Shown: piece by piece, positions 8,048 through 17,484 of the stretch
How the letters are laid out: the number at the start of each line of letters is the position of its first letter
Position numbering within the stretch: the first letter of the stretch is position 1
Assembly: GCF_003665435.1 (NCBI RefSeq)
Contig: NZ_CP023407.1
Span: 868,001 to 932,000, forward strand
Reading direction: 5' to 3'
Source: Streptomyces fungicidicus
GTDB taxonomy: Bacteria; Actinomycetota; Actinomycetes; Streptomycetales; Streptomycetaceae
Length of the DNA stretch: 64,000 bases
Made by a program: the position numbers and the translations under genes
The notes under the pieces: generated by a model
Database searches by the model: none
Told to the model about the DNA's origin: nothing
Seen by the model: only the letters and a program-made list of their open reading frames with translations

Positions 8048-9202
8048 ATGGTGGATGCACTGGGTGTCGCCGTCGTCGGATTCGGATGGATGGGACGGGT
8101 CCACACCCAGGCGTACGCACGCGTGCGGCACCACTACCCGCAGCTCGCCGTCCGCCCCGAACTGGTCACGGTCGCCGAGGAGGTGCCGGGCCGGGCGGAG
8201 GAGGCCGCCGCGCAGTTCGGGTTCGCCTCGACGACCCGCGACTGGCGGGAGGTGGCCGCCGATCCCCGGGTGCGGGCCGTCAGCATCACCGCCCCGAACT
8301 TCCTGCACCGCGAGATCGGTGTCGCGATGGCCGAGGCCGGCAAGCACATCTGGATCGAGAAGCCGGTCGGCCTGACGGCCGAGGACGCCCGCGCGGTCGC
8401 GGACGCCGTCGCCGAGGCCGGTGTGCAGGGCGCGGTCGGCTTCAACTACCGCAACGCGCCCGCCGTGGAGGCGGCCCGCGACCTGATCGCCTCCGGTGAC
8501 ATCGGCACCGTCACGCATGTCCGCGTCCGGCTCTTCAGCGACTACGCGGCACATCCCGAGGGCGCGCTGACATGGCGCTACGAGCGGCAGCGCGGCGGCA
8601 GCGGGGTGCTCGGCGACCTGGCCTCGCACGGCGCCGACCTGGCCCGCTTCCTGCTCGGCGACATCGACTCGCTGACCGCGGACACGGCGGTCTTCCTGCC
8701 CGAGCGGGCCCGCGCCACCGGCGCCACGGCCGGCCACTCCCGCGCGGCCGGCGGTGAACTCGGGCCGGTGGAGAACGAGGACTACGTCAGCTGTCTGCTG
8801 CGGTTCGCCTCCGGGGCGCGCGGGGTGCTGGAGGCGTGCCGGGTGTCGGTCGGCGAGCAGAACAACTACGGCTTCGAGGTGCACGGCACCCGGGGGGCGG
8901 TGTTCTGGGACTTCCGCCGGATGAACGAGCTGGGCGTCAGCAGGGGCACCGCCTACCAGGACCAGCCGGTCAGCACCGTGTACGTCGGGCCGGGGCACGG
9001 GGAGTTCGGCGCCTTCCAGCCGGGTGCGGCGAACGCGATGGGCTATGACGACCTGAAGGTCGTCGAGGCGTACCGCTTCCTGCGGTCGGTCGCGGAAGGG
9101 GTGCCGTACGGGGCGACGCCGGCGGACGCGGTGCACAGCGCGACGGTGCTGGACGCGATGGCGCGGTCCGCGGAGAGCGGTGCGTGGGTATCGGTGCGCT
9201 GA
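8048..9202 (+). CDS. Gfo/Idh/MocA-family NAD(P)-dependent oxidoreductase
   Basis: 384 residues: Rossmann fold with GFGWMG at the nucleotide loop (about 10-15), the family motif WIEKPVGLT near 100-108 (the lysine of EKP is catalytic in the family), then the alpha/beta substrate domain. The start is ATG at 8048 after GGAGTGAGGC. Characterised relatives oxidise cyclitols or sugars, myo-inositol 2-dehydrogenase being the closest by type. It is divergent from the gntR gene and may share its operators, yet inositol genes begin a few kilobases downstream. Which pathway it serves is open. Confidence 0.8.
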   Translation: MVDALGVAVVGFGWMGRVHTQAYARVRHHYPQLAVRPELVTVAEEVPGRAEEAAAQFGFASTTRDWREVAADPRVRAVSITAPNFLHREIGVAMAEAGKHIWIEKPVGLTAEDARAVADAVAEAGVQGAVGFNYRNAPAVEAARDLIASGDIGTVTHVRVRLFSDYAAHPEGALTWRYERQRGGSGVLGDLASHGADLARFLLGDIDSLTADTAVFLPERARATGATAGHSRAAGGELGPVENEDYVSCLLRFASGARGVLEACRVSVGEQNNYGFEVHGTRGAVFWDFRRMNELGVSRGTAYQDQPVSTVYVGPGHGEFGAFQPGAANAMGYDDLKVVEAYRFLRSVAEGVPYGATPADAVHSATVLDAMARSAESGAWVSVR

Positions 9203-9265
9203 GGTCCGGCCCGTTCCCGCCGCCCCTTCCCGTTGCCCCGGACGCGCGGGCAGGTGGGGGTTGTT

Positions 9266-9336
9266 CGCGCGGTTCCCCGCGCCCCTGAAGGGGCGCGGGG
9301 AACCGCGCGACGGGGGTCTGGGGGCGAAGCCCCCAG
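9266..9336. terminator. Double hairpin, bidirectional terminator of a Streptomyces-type repeat
   Basis: First hairpin 9266-9309: perfect 20-bp arms with loop TGAA. Second hairpin 9318-9336: CTGGGGGC-GAA-GCCCCCAG. They lie between the convergent oxidoreductase and LacI genes. From general experience this double stem resembles a repeat found between convergent genes in many Streptomyces genomes. Confidence 0.8.
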
Positions 9337-9354
9337 GATGCGGCCCACGGAGCG

Positions 9355-10389
9355 TCACCCCGTCATCGCCGGGGGCGGCATGTTGTAGGGGGTCACCACC
9401 TGGATCGCGGAGGGGTGGGTGGGGCCCGCCGGCGGCAGTGCCCCGTGCGCCCGCATCACCAGATGGCACGCCTCCCGCACATCGTGGCGCAGATCGTGGT
9501 GCAGCACCGCGGACAGCCGGTGCTCACGCAGCAGCCGCGTGTTGTCGTGGTCGAGGTCGTGCGCGACGAACACGGCGCACTCGCGGCCCGCGTCCTCGAA
9601 GGCCCCCAGCGTGGCGATATTGCCGCCGCCGATCGAGTACACCGCGCGGATCGCCGGATCCCGGTCCAGCGCGGCCCTGACCAGGTCGTACTGAGTGGCG
9701 TCCAGGCCCTGCCCCTCGGCGATCTCGACGAGGACGCGCCCGGGGTGCCGGGCGCGCATGGCGCCCCGGAAGCCCATCTCCCGCTCCTCCTCGTTGCGGA
9801 AGAAGCCGCTGGAGAGGCTGGTGAGCACATTGCCCGGCCGGTCGCCCAGCCACTGCCCCATGAGATAGGCGGCGGTGGCGCCCGCCGCCCGGTTGTCGCT
9901 GCCGACATGACCGATCCGGGCGCTCGCGGGCAGGTCCGTCACCAGGGTCACCACCGGCACGCCGGACGCCGCGAGCCGGGCGACGGCGGCGGTGATCTCG
10001 GGGACGTCGGGCGCCTTGAGGATCACCCCCTGGGAGCCGCGCCGCCCGATCCGGTCGAGGACCGCGGCCAGGTCCCCCGCCGGGCCCGTCTCACGGAAGT
10101 GGAAGCGCGAGCGGACCACCGCCGGGTGCAGGGAGGGCAGTTCGGCCTCGAGGGCGGCGCGTACCGCGGTGGAGAACCGCTCCGGTGACTGCATCACGAT
10201 GTCGACCATGAACGTCCGGCCGACGAGCCGGACCTGGGTGCGCTGCCGCTCCAGGTCGGACACCGCCCGGTGCACCTCCCGCGCGGTGCTCTCCCGCACC
10301 CCTCCCCTGCCGTTGAGGACGCGGTCCACCGTGGCCTCGCTCAACCCGGCCTGACGTGCGATTTCCCGGATCGGGAAGGGGTGGCCCAC
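9355..10389 (-). CDS. LacI-family transcriptional regulator
   Basis: 344 residues. The N-terminus holds the LacI helix-turn-helix and hinge (PIREIARQAGLSEATVDRVL, about 5-24), followed by a periplasmic-binding-protein-like sugar domain. I chose the GTG at 10389 because CTCAGGAG sits just upstream and the homeodomain-like helix starts right after it; a longer open frame reaches 10506 but would overlap the divergent gene. It is divergent from the oxygenase operon at 10497, which it probably represses until a sugar or cyclitol binds. Confidence 0.82.
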   Translation of the reverse strand: MGHPFPIREIARQAGLSEATVDRVLNGRGGVRESTAREVHRAVSDLERQRTQVRLVGRTFMVDIVMQSPERFSTAVRAALEAELPSLHPAVVRSRFHFRETGPAGDLAAVLDRIGRRGSQGVILKAPDVPEITAAVARLAASGVPVVTLVTDLPASARIGHVGSDNRAAGATAAYLMGQWLGDRPGNVLTSLSSGFFRNEEEREMGFRGAMRARHPGRVLVEIAEGQGLDATQYDLVRAALDRDPAIRAVYSIGGGNIATLGAFEDAGRECAVFVAHDLDHDNTRLLREHRLSAVLHHDLRHDVREACHLVMRAHGALPPAGPTHPSAIQVVTPYNMPPPAMTG

Positions 10390-10496
10390 TGCCGCTCCTG
10401 AGGGGTTTTTGATGGCTTCCTGCTGGTTGTTCGAAGGGTTTGTACTGACAAGAATGACATCACCCGCGTCGCTCCGTGACCCGAAGGGACGACCCC

Positions 10497-11672
10497 ATGT
10501 CCGCATCCTCCCCCGCGCGGATCTCCGCGCCCGCCGCCTGGCTCTCCGGGCGGGACTGCGACCTGGACGCCTTCCGCGCGCTGGTCGAGCAGCAGACCGA
10601 GGCCGCCGCCTACCCGCACGCCAGTGCCGTCGAGCGGAACGTCCTGCTCTACGACGCCGACCGGCTCGCCCTGGCCGACCGCCGCGAGGTCCAGGCCGAG
10701 CTGGTGCGCGCCTTCGCCGACGGCCCCGGCATCGCGGTGGTCCGCGGCGCCTTCGCCGAACCGGCCGTGGTGGACCGGATGACCGCAGTGTTCGACGCCC
10801 TGATCGCCGGGCAGCGCGCCTCGGGCGCCGTCGCCGGCGACCACTTCGCCAGGCCGGGCGCCAACGACCGGGTGTGGAACGCCCTGGAGAAGGCGGCCCT
10901 GCACGACCCGGAGGCGTTCGCCGAGTACTACGCCAACGAGACGCTCGCCCTGGTCTCCTCGGCCTGGCTCGGCCCCGGTTACCAGGTCACCTCCCAGGTC
11001 AACGTGGTCAACCCGGGCGGCGCCGCACAGACCGTGCACCGCGACTACCACCTCGGCTTCCTCTCGGACGAGGCCGCCGCCGGCTACCCGGCGCATGTGC
11101 ACCGCCTCTCCCCCGTGCTCACCCTCCAGGGCGCGGTGGCGCACTGCGACATGCCCGTCGAGTCCGGGCCGACGCTGTACCTGCCGCACTCGCAGAAGTA
11201 CGAGCCGGGCTATCTCGCCTGGCGGCGACCGGAGTTCCGGGCGTACTTCGAGGAGCACCACGTACAGCTGCCGCTGGCCAAGGGCGACGCGGTGTTCTTC
11301 AACCCCGCGCTGTTCCACGCCGCCGGCGCCAACCACTCGGCGGACATCCGGCGCATGGCCAACCTGCTCCAGGTGTCCTCGGCGTTCGGCCGGGCGATGG
11401 AGACGGTGGACCGCGAGGCCGTGGCGGGCGCCGTCTATCCGGTGCTCCTCAGGCGCCGGGGCGAGGGCGCCGGAGAGCAGTGGCTGGAGAACGTGATCGC
11501 GGCGAGCGCCGAGGGATACCCGTTCCCCACCAACCTCGACAGCGACCCGCCGGCCGACGGGCTGGCCCCGCCCTCGCAGGCCGACGTCGTGCGCCGGGCC
11601 CTGCGCGAGGGCTGGACCGCGCGGACCCTGCGGGGCGAACTGCGGGCCGGCGCCAAGCGGCGCGAGAGCTGA
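10497..11672 (+). CDS. Phytanoyl-CoA dioxygenase (PhyH)-family Fe(II)/2-oxoglutarate oxygenase
   Basis: 391 residues with the jelly-roll facial triad: HRD in QTVHRDYHLGF near residue 180 and the distal histidine in FFNPALFHAAGANHS near residue 275, with a downstream arginine (IRRMAN) for 2-oxoglutarate. The family hydroxylates, and can thereby O- or N-dealkylate, small molecules with O2 and 2-oxoglutarate. The start is ATG at 10497 after AAGGGA; an in-frame ATG at 10476 is possible. It is the first gene of an operon with an SDR and an inositol dehydrogenase-like enzyme, divergent from a LacI regulator. The set looks like peripheral entry of a modified sugar or cyclitol into the adjacent inositol pathway. 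The substrate is unknown. Confidence 0.8.
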   Translation: MSASSPARISAPAAWLSGRDCDLDAFRALVEQQTEAAAYPHASAVERNVLLYDADRLALADRREVQAELVRAFADGPGIAVVRGAFAEPAVVDRMTAVFDALIAGQRASGAVAGDHFARPGANDRVWNALEKAALHDPEAFAEYYANETLALVSSAWLGPGYQVTSQVNVVNPGGAAQTVHRDYHLGFLSDEAAAGYPAHVHRLSPVLTLQGAVAHCDMPVESGPTLYLPHSQKYEPGYLAWRRPEFRAYFEEHHVQLPLAKGDAVFFNPALFHAAGANHSADIRRMANLLQVSSAFGRAMETVDREAVAGAVYPVLLRRRGEGAGEQWLENVIAASAEGYPFPTNLDSDPPADGLAPPSQADVVRRALREGWTARTLRGELRAGAKRRES

Positions 11673-11690
11673 AGGGGACCGGACACCGTC

Positions 11691-12467
11691 ATGGGACTTC
11701 TCGACGACAAGGTCGTCCTCGTCAACGGCGGCAGCCAGGGCGTCGGCGCCGCCGTCGCGCGGGCCGCGGTCCGCGAGGGGGCGGTGGTGGCCGTGAGCGG
11801 CCGGCGCCCGGAACCCGGTGAGGCGCTGGTCGCCGAGCTGGCCGCCGCCGGCGGCAAGGCGATGTTCGTCCGTGCCGACCTGGCCGACGCCGAGCAGGCC
11901 AGGGCGTGTGTCGCGCGGACGGTGGAGGCGTACGGGCGGGTCGACTGCCTGGTCAACTCCGCCGGGCTGACCTCGCGCGGGACGCTGCTCGACACCACGC
12001 CCGAGCTGTTCGACGAGCACATCGCGATCAACCTGAAGGGGCCGTTCTTCGCCATGCAGGCCGCCGTCGCGGACATGGTGCGGCGCGCGGCGCCCGGCAC
12101 GGTCGTCAACGTCATCACCTCGTCGGCGCACGGCGGGCAGCCGTTCCTCGCGCCGTACGTCGCCGCGAAGGCCGGGCTCGCCGGGCTGACCCGGAACGCG
12201 GCGCACGCCCACCGCTGGGACCGGATCCGGATCAACGGCCTGAACATCGGCTGGACCGCCACCGAGGGCGAGGACGCCACCCAGCGCGCCTTCCACGGCG
12301 CGGGGGACGACTGGCGCGAGCAGGCCGCCGCACGGCTGCCGATGGGGAAGCTGGGCCAACCGGACGAGATCGCCGGCTTCGTGGTCCTGCTGCTCTCCGA
12401 CCGCTCCGGGGTGGTCACCGGCTCCGTGATCGACTGGGACCAGAACGTCCTGGGCGGCCTCGACTGA
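11691..12467 (+). CDS. Short-chain dehydrogenase/reductase (SDR)
   Basis: 258 residues, classical SDR. The cofactor loop is NGGSQGVGAA (about 12-21), a glycine-rich variant of TGxxxGxG. NSAG follows near residue 87, the catalytic serine lies in ITSSAHGG near 140, and the Tyr-x-x-x-Lys motif is YVAAK near 154. An arginine in SGRRP favours NADP(H). The ATG follows the oxygenase stop by 18 bp with GAAGGGGA upstream, so it is in the same operon. It probably oxidises a hydroxyl of the oxygenase product or its substrate. Confidence 0.82.
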   Translation: MGLLDDKVVLVNGGSQGVGAAVARAAVREGAVVAVSGRRPEPGEALVAELAAAGGKAMFVRADLADAEQARACVARTVEAYGRVDCLVNSAGLTSRGTLLDTTPELFDEHIAINLKGPFFAMQAAVADMVRRAAPGTVVNVITSSAHGGQPFLAPYVAAKAGLAGLTRNAAHAHRWDRIRINGLNIGWTATEGEDATQRAFHGAGDDWREQAAARLPMGKLGQPDEIAGFVVLLLSDRSGVVTGSVIDWDQNVLGGLD

Positions 12468-12520
12468 CCTGCCCGCACGCACCACCCGTACCGACCCGCG
12501 AAGCAAGGAGCACCGCCCCC

Positions 12521-13525
12521 ATGCGCATCGGAATCCTCGGCCTCGGCCGTATCGGCGCCTTCCACGCCGAGACCCTGTCCGGGCTCGGCGCCGTCGAGTC
12601 CCTCGTCGTCTCCGACCCGTTCACGGACGCCGCGAAGGCCGCCGCCGAGCGGTTCGGCGCGGAGGTCGCGGACTCCCCCGAGGCCCTGCTCGCGGCCGGG
12701 GTGGACGGCGTGGTCGTCGCCGCCGCGACCGATGCCCATCCGGCGCTGATCGTGGCCTGTGCGGAGGCGGGCGTGCCCGTCTTCTGCGAGAAGCCCGTGG
12801 CCCGCACCATGGCCGAGGGCGTGGAGGTGCTGAAGGCCGTCGGGGGCCGTGACGTGCCGGTCCAGATCGGCTTCAACCGCCGCTTCGACGCCGGTTTCGT
12901 CGCCGCGCGGGCCGCCGTGCGGAGCGGGGAGCTGGGCACGCTGCACACCGTGCGCTCCACCACGCTCGACCCGGCGCCGCCGCCGGCCGCGTACATCGCC
13001 GCGTCCGGGGGCATTTTCCGGGACTGCTCGGTGCACGACTTCGACATCATCCGCTGGGTGACCGGCCGCGAGGTGACCGAGGTGTACGCGGCCGGCGGCA
13101 ACCGGGGCGCCGGCTACATCCGGGAGGCGGGCGACGCCGACACCACCGGAGCGGTCCTCACCCTGGACGACGGAACCCTCGCGGTGGTCTCCAACAGCCG
13201 TCACAACGCGCGGGGTTACGACGTGCGCATGGAGATCCACGGCTTCACCGACTCCATCGCGGTGGGCCTGGAGGACAAGCTGCCGCTGCGGTCGGTGGAG
13301 CCGGGCGTGACCTTCCCCGCGGGCACCCCGCACGACTTCTTCATGGACCGCTTCGCCGCCGCCTACCGCGCCGAACTGACCGCGTTCACCGAGGTCGTGG
13401 CCGGCTCCCGGCCCTCGCCGTGCACCATCGCGGACGCCCTGGAGGCGGGCTGGATCGCCGAGGCGTGCACCCTGTCCCTGCACGAGCACCGCCCCGTCGC
13501 CCTCGAGGAGGTACAGCAGGCATGA
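12521..13525 (+). CDS. Gfo/Idh/MocA oxidoreductase, inositol 2-dehydrogenase type
   Basis: 334 residues with GLGRIGAFHAE at the nucleotide loop, CEKPVARTM with the family lysine near 88-96, VQIGFNRRFDAGF near 110, and HDFDIIRWVTG carrying the conserved catalytic Asp-His region near 170. These motifs are those of bacterial myo-inositol 2-dehydrogenases (IolG) and scyllo-inositol dehydrogenases. AAGGAG precedes the ATG. It is third in the LacI-controlled operon, so it may act on an inositol isomer or derivative released by the oxygenase/SDR pair. Confidence 0.8.
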   Translation: MRIGILGLGRIGAFHAETLSGLGAVESLVVSDPFTDAAKAAAERFGAEVADSPEALLAAGVDGVVVAAATDAHPALIVACAEAGVPVFCEKPVARTMAEGVEVLKAVGGRDVPVQIGFNRRFDAGFVAARAAVRSGELGTLHTVRSTTLDPAPPPAAYIAASGGIFRDCSVHDFDIIRWVTGREVTEVYAAGGNRGAGYIREAGDADTTGAVLTLDDGTLAVVSNSRHNARGYDVRMEIHGFTDSIAVGLEDKLPLRSVEPGVTFPAGTPHDFFMDRFAAAYRAELTAFTEVVAGSRPSPCTIADALEAGWIAEACTLSLHEHRPVALEEVQQA

Positions 13526-13530
13526 GCGAG

Positions 13531-13561
13531 CCCGGCGGCCGGGAACCCCCGCGCCGCCGGG
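13531..13561. terminator. Hairpin between convergent dehydrogenase genes
   Basis: Perfect 9-bp arms CCCGGCGGC / GCCGCCGGG with a 13-nt loop, in the 43-bp gap between the convergent genes ending at 13525 and 13569. Likely bidirectional terminator. Confidence 0.55.
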
Positions 13562-13568
13562 ACGCCCG

Positions 13569-14588
13569 TCAGCGGTACTGGGCCGACTTCTCCACCAGGG
13601 CGACCTCCACCCGGCCGCCCTCCTCGAGGGCCCGCACGCCCGCCTCGCAGACGGCCGCCGCGGCGTAGCCGTCCCAGGTGCTGGGGCCGGTGACCCCGCC
13701 GCGGCGGGTGGTGTCGACCCAGGCCTGGATCTCGTCGTCGTAGGCCTGGGCGAAGCGGTCGGTCCAGTCCTGGGTGATGGTCCCGCCCCAGCGGCCGGCC
13801 ATGTGGGTGACCAGGGCGTGGCCGTCGCCGATGCGTGCGGTGCCGCGTTCGCAGACCACCTCTGCCTGCACCTGGTAGCCGAAGCCGCAGTTGACGAAGA
13901 TCTCCACGTCGGAGAGCGCGCCGCCGTCGGTCTCCAGGACGACGAACTGCGGGTCGCGCAGTCCGTCGGGGGCGCCGGACGACGGCGTGGGGCGCAGAAC
14001 CGTCACGGCGCTGATCTCGTGGCCGAGCAGCCAGCGGGTGGCGTCCACCTCGTGGGCCACGGAGTCGCTGATGAGCATGGCGCTGGTGAAGAAGGGCGGG
14101 CTGGCCACGTTGCGGTGCCGGTTGTGCAGCATCAGGGGACGGCCCAGCTGTCCGCTCTCCAGCAGGGCCTTGAGCCGCACGTACTCGGTGTCGTAGCGGC
14201 GCATGAAGCCGACCTGGACCCGGCGGTGGCCGAGGGCCTGTTCGGCTTCCATCACGCGCAGCGCGGAGGCCGCGTCGGGGGTGAGCGGCTTCTCGCACAG
14301 GACGGGCAGGTCGTGCGCGAACGCGGCGAGCAGGGCGGCCTCGTGGGCCGGCCCCGGGGAGGCGACGAGCACGGCGTCGACGTCGGCCGCCGCCATCGCG
14401 GCGGCCGGGTCGGTGTACGCGGCGCAGCCGTCGACGCCCGCGGCGACCGCCTTGGCCCGTTCGGCGTCGGTGTCCACGACGGCGGTGACCCGCGCGCCGC
14501 TGACGACCCGGTCGATCCGGCGTACGTGGTCCGCGCCCATGCGGCCGGTGCCGATGACGGCGACGCGCAGTGGTTCGCGCCGGTTCAT
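13569..14588 (-). CDS. Gfo/Idh/MocA oxidoreductase, IolG-type, inositol cassette
   Basis: 339 residues: [12 protein letters not shown] nucleotide loop near 13-24, LCEKPLTP with the catalytic lysine near 97-104, [10 protein letters not shown] near 123, and [14 protein letters not shown] near 176-189. It is 26 bp downstream of the IolE-like gene in a minus-strand unit with the ABC importer, so it is the best candidate for the myo-inositol 2-dehydrogenase that makes 2-keto-myo-inositol (scyllo-inosose). The window has three proteins of this family; this one and the gene at 12521 may act on different isomers. Confidence 0.78.
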   Translation of the reverse strand: MNRREPLRVAVIGTGRMGADHVRRIDRVVSGARVTAVVDTDAERAKAVAAGVDGCAAYTDPAAAMAAADVDAVLVASPGPAHEAALLAAFAHDLPVLCEKPLTPDAASALRVMEAEQALGHRRVQVGFMRRYDTEYVRLKALLESGQLGRPLMLHNRHRNVASPPFFTSAMLISDSVAHEVDATRWLLGHEISAVTVLRPTPSSGAPDGLRDPQFVVLETDGGALSDVEIFVNCGFGYQVQAEVVCERGTARIGDGHALVTHMAGRWGGTITQDWTDRFAQAYDDEIQAWVDTTRRGGVTGPSTWDGYAAAAVCEAGVRALEEGGRVEVALVEKSAQYR

Positions 14589-14613
14589 CTCTCTCGCCTC
14601 CCCTTCCGGGACG

Positions 14614-15516
14614 TCAGGCGCCGCAGGAGCGGAGGAACTTGCGGGTGCGCTCGGCGATGGGGAGCGGCTTGTCCGGCTCGCAGGGGTACATGTCCTGCTC
14701 GACGATGGCGAACAGGTCCACGCCGAGCTTCTGGGCGGCGGTGAGGACCGGCCCCAGTTCGGGGACGCCGGCGGGCGGTTCGCACATCACTCCGCGCTGC
14801 ACGGCCGGTCCGAACGGGATCTCGTTGCTGACGACGTCGGCGAGGATCTCCGGGTCGACCTGCTTGAGGTGGAGGTAGCCGATCCGCTCGCCGTAGGTCT
14901 CGATCAGCTTGACGCTGTCGCCGCCGCAGTAGGCGTAGTGGCCGGTGTCCAGGCACAGGTTGACCAGGCCGGAGTCGGTGGAGTCGAGGAAGCGTTCGAC
15001 GTGTTCCTCGGTGTCGATGTGGGTGTCGGCGTGCGGGTGGACGACGATGTCGAGCCCGTACGTCTCCTTGACCTCGCGGCCCAGGCGTTCCATGCCCCGG
15101 GTGAGGTGGCCCCACTGCTCGGTGCTGAGCTCCGGGGCCTCGAGGATCTCGGCGGTCTTGTCGTCGCGCCAGAACGACGGGATGACGACCAGGTGCTTCG
15201 CGTCCATGTCCCGGGTGAGCGCGGCGACGCGGCTGACCTGTTCCCAGGTGGCGTCCCATTCGGACGGGCCGCGGTGCAGTCCGCAGAAGATGGTGCCGGC
15301 CGAGACCCTCAGGCCCCGCCTGGTCACCTCGTCGGTGAGGCGGGCCGGGTCGGTGGGGAGGTAGCCGTAGGGGCCGAGTTCGATCCAGGAGTAGCCGGCC
15401 TGGGCGACCTCGTCGAGGAAGCGCTGCCAGGGCACCTGCTGGGGGTCGTCGGGGAACCAGACGCCCCAGGAGTCGGGGGCGGAGCCGACCCGGATGCGGT
15501 CGAGCGCGACTGCCAT
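14614..15516 (-). CDS. Inosose dehydratase-like TIM-barrel protein (IolE/IolI type)
   Basis: 300-residue xylose-isomerase-like TIM barrel. It starts [16 protein letters not shown] and carries metal-site residues on barrel strands: WIELGPYG near 45, VVHPHADTH near 160, [12 protein letters not shown] near 190 and the C-terminal IVEQD near 270. IolE dehydrates 2-keto-myo-inositol to the diketone hydrolysed by IolD. This step is needed between the IolG-type and IolD enzymes encoded nearby, and no other candidate is present. Members of the fold also include IolI/IolH isomerases, so the exact step is inferred from context. The gene starts 1 bp after the ATPase gene stop. Confidence 0.7.
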   Translation of the reverse strand: MAVALDRIRVGSAPDSWGVWFPDDPQQVPWQRFLDEVAQAGYSWIELGPYGYLPTDPARLTDEVTRRGLRVSAGTIFCGLHRGPSEWDATWEQVSRVAALTRDMDAKHLVVIPSFWRDDKTAEILEAPELSTEQWGHLTRGMERLGREVKETYGLDIVVHPHADTHIDTEEHVERFLDSTDSGLVNLCLDTGHYAYCGGDSVKLIETYGERIGYLHLKQVDPEILADVVSNEIPFGPAVQRGVMCEPPAGVPELGPVLTAAQKLGVDLFAIVEQDMYPCEPDKPLPIAERTRKFLRSCGA

Positions 15517-15517
15517 G

Positions 15518-16402
15518 TCAGGACTTTCCTTCCGGAGTTGCGGCTACGGGGGCCGGGAGGTCGCCCTCCCCGGGGAGTTCCTCGGTGTCGACGCCGCGGA
15601 CCTGCGCCAGCTCGTGCTTGAGCGCGGTGAGTTCGGCGCCGCCGGCCATGTGGTTGGTCAGTTCCTCGAGGCCGACCTCGCTGCGGGAGGCGGTCAGTTC
15701 CATGGTGCCCAGGCGCAGCACGCTGAAGTGGTCGCCGACCATGTAGGCGTGGTGCGGGTTGTGGGTGATGAAGATGACGCCGAGGCCGCGGTCGCGGGCC
15801 ATGGCGATGTACTTCAGGACGACGCCGGACTGCTTGACGCCGAGGGCGGCGGTCGGCTCGTCGAGGATGAGGACGCGGGCGCCGAAGTAGACGGCGCGGG
15901 CGATGGCGACGCACTGGCGCTGGCCGCCGGAGAGCGTGCCGATGGGCTGCTCCAGGTCGTCCAGGACGATGCCCATGTTGCGCAGTTCCTCGTCGGCCGT
16001 CCTCTTCATCCGGTCGATGTCGAGGCGGCGGACCGGCCAGGGGCCCTTGGTCATCTCCGAGCCGAGGAAGAAGTTGCGCCACACCGGCATCAGCGGGACG
16101 ACCGCGAGGTCCTGGTAGACGGTGGCGATGCCCCTGTCGAGGGCCTCGCGCGGGGTGGAGAACCGCACGGGCTCGCCGTCGACGAGGAACTCGCCCTCGG
16201 TGTGCTGGTGCAGACCCGAGATGATCTTGATGAGGGTGGACTTGCCCGCGCCGTTGTCGCCGAGGACGCAGGTCACCTTGCCGGGGTGGACGGTGAGGTC
16301 GACTCCGTGCAGGGCGCGGATGTTGCCGTAGGACTTGCCCGCGGCGCGGAGTTCGACGAGGGGACGGTCGCCGCCGGGGGTGGAGGTCGTCTTGTCGGTC
16401 AT
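15518..16402 (-). CDS. Sugar ABC importer ATP-binding protein (FrcA-like, single domain)
   Basis: 294 residues with one nucleotide-binding domain: Walker [10 protein letters not shown] at 48-56, signature LSGGQRQ, Walker [14 protein letters not shown]-loop ITHN. Ribose-type importers often use a double-domain ATPase of about 500 residues; this is the single-domain form. The ATG at 16402 follows GGAGGTGA. Together with the permease and binding-protein genes upstream it should form the importer for inositol or a related cyclitol, given the flanking iol genes. An upstream open frame of 240 codons is a frame extension inside the permease gene. Confidence 0.85.
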   Translation of the reverse strand: MTDKTTSTPGGDRPLVELRAAGKSYGNIRALHGVDLTVHPGKVTCVLGDNGAGKSTLIKIISGLHQHTEGEFLVDGEPVRFSTPREALDRGIATVYQDLAVVPLMPVWRNFFLGSEMTKGPWPVRRLDIDRMKRTADEELRNMGIVLDDLEQPIGTLSGGQRQCVAIARAVYFGARVLILDEPTAALGVKQSGVVLKYIAMARDRGLGVIFITHNPHHAYMVGDHFSVLRLGTMELTASRSEVGLEELTNHMAGGAELTALKHELAQVRGVDTEELPGEGDLPAPVAATPEGKS

Positions 16403-16407
16403 GGGGG

Positions 16408-17484
16408 TCACCTCCGGGTCGCGGTGCGCTGGACCCACAGATTGATGAGGACGGCGCCGAGCAGCATCACGCCGAGGAAGGCCTTGAACCAGTCGGGGTT
16501 CCAGCCGGCGTAGACGATGCCCTGCTGCACCATGCCGAACATGAAGGCGCCGAAGACCGGGCCGATCGCGGAGCCGTAGCCGCCGGTCAGCAGACAGCCG
16601 CCGATGACCGCCGCGGCGATGTAGATGAGCTCCTGGCCCACGCCCTCGCCGGACTGCACGGTGTTGAAGGAGAACAGGTTGTGCATGCCGACGAACCAGG
16701 CGCCGAAGCCGACCAGCATGAACAGGGAGATCTTGGTGAAGGTCACGGGGACGCCGACCGCGCGGGCGCTGTCCTTGTTGCCGCCGACCGCGAAGATCCA
16801 GTTGCCGTACTTGGTGCGCAGCAGCACCCAGGTGGCCAGGGCGGCGAAGACGAGCCACCACACCACGGTGATCTTCACCTGTACGCCGCCGACCTCGAAG
16901 GAGGAGGCGAAGAGGCTCTTGGCCTGCTCGAAGCCGTCCATGTCGCTGATGTCGTCGGTGGCGACGTTCCCGGTGACCAGCTTGGTCACCGCGAGGTTGA
17001 CGCCCTGCAGGATCAGGAAGGTGCCGAGGGTGACCAGGAAGCTGGGCAGCCCGGTCCTGACCAGCATCCAGCCGTTGAACGCCCCGATGCCCAGGGAGAC
17101 CGCCAGGGCGACGATCACTCCCATCCACACGTTCATCGTGAGCTGGTAGCTGAGCATGCTCGCGGTGAGCGCCGAGGTCACGACGGCGACACCGGCGGAG
17201 AGGTCGAACTCGCCGCCGATCATCAGCAGGGCCACCGGCAGCGCCATGATCCCGATGACCGACGACTGGTACAGGATGTTCGCCATGGAGCCGGCGTCCC
17301 GCACCGGCGGGGCGGCGAACAGGAAGAACACCACGACGGCCACGGCTCCGAGGAACACGCCGACCTCGGGGCGGGCGAGCAGCCGCAGCACCGGCGAGCG
17401 CCGCACGGTGCGGCCGTCGGTCTGTTTCGGGCCGGGGGCCGGCGGTGTGTCCACCGCCGGCTCAGCCTGTCGGGCCATGCTCAT
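16408..17484 (-). CDS. Sugar ABC importer permease (RbsC/AraH family)
   Basis: 358 residues with about 9-10 membrane helices and the family signature of BPD_transp_2 permeases ([14 protein letters not shown] near 95, and a C-terminal [17 protein letters not shown]). It forms the membrane pore with the ATPase encoded 5 bp downstream. The start is ATG at 17484, overlapping the binding-protein stop by one base; the GTG one codon earlier is also possible. Confidence 0.87.
   Translation of the reverse strand: MSMARQAEPAVDTPPAPGPKQTDGRTVRRSPVLRLLARPEVGVFLGAVAVVVFFLFAAPPVRDAGSMANILYQSSVIGIMALPVALLMIGGEFDLSAGVAVVTSALTASMLSYQLTMNVWMGVIVALAVSLGIGAFNGWMLVRTGLPSFLVTLGTFLILQGVNLAVTKLVTGNVATDDISDMDGFEQAKSLFASSFEVGGVQVKITVVWWLVFAALATWVLLRTKYGNWIFAVGGNKDSARAVGVPVTFTKISLFMLVGFGAWFVGMHNLFSFNTVQSGEGVGQELIYIAAAVIGGCLLTGGYGSAIGPVFGAFMFGMVQQGIVYAGWNPDWFKAFLGVMLLGAVLINLWVQRTATRR

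Noticed and set aside
7211..9469. 752-codon minus-strand open frame upstream-extended from gntR
   Set aside because: High GC keeps frames open. The real gntR start is the ATG at 7861 with GGGAGGG; the extension runs antisense through the oxidoreductase gene and has a composition unlike a protein.
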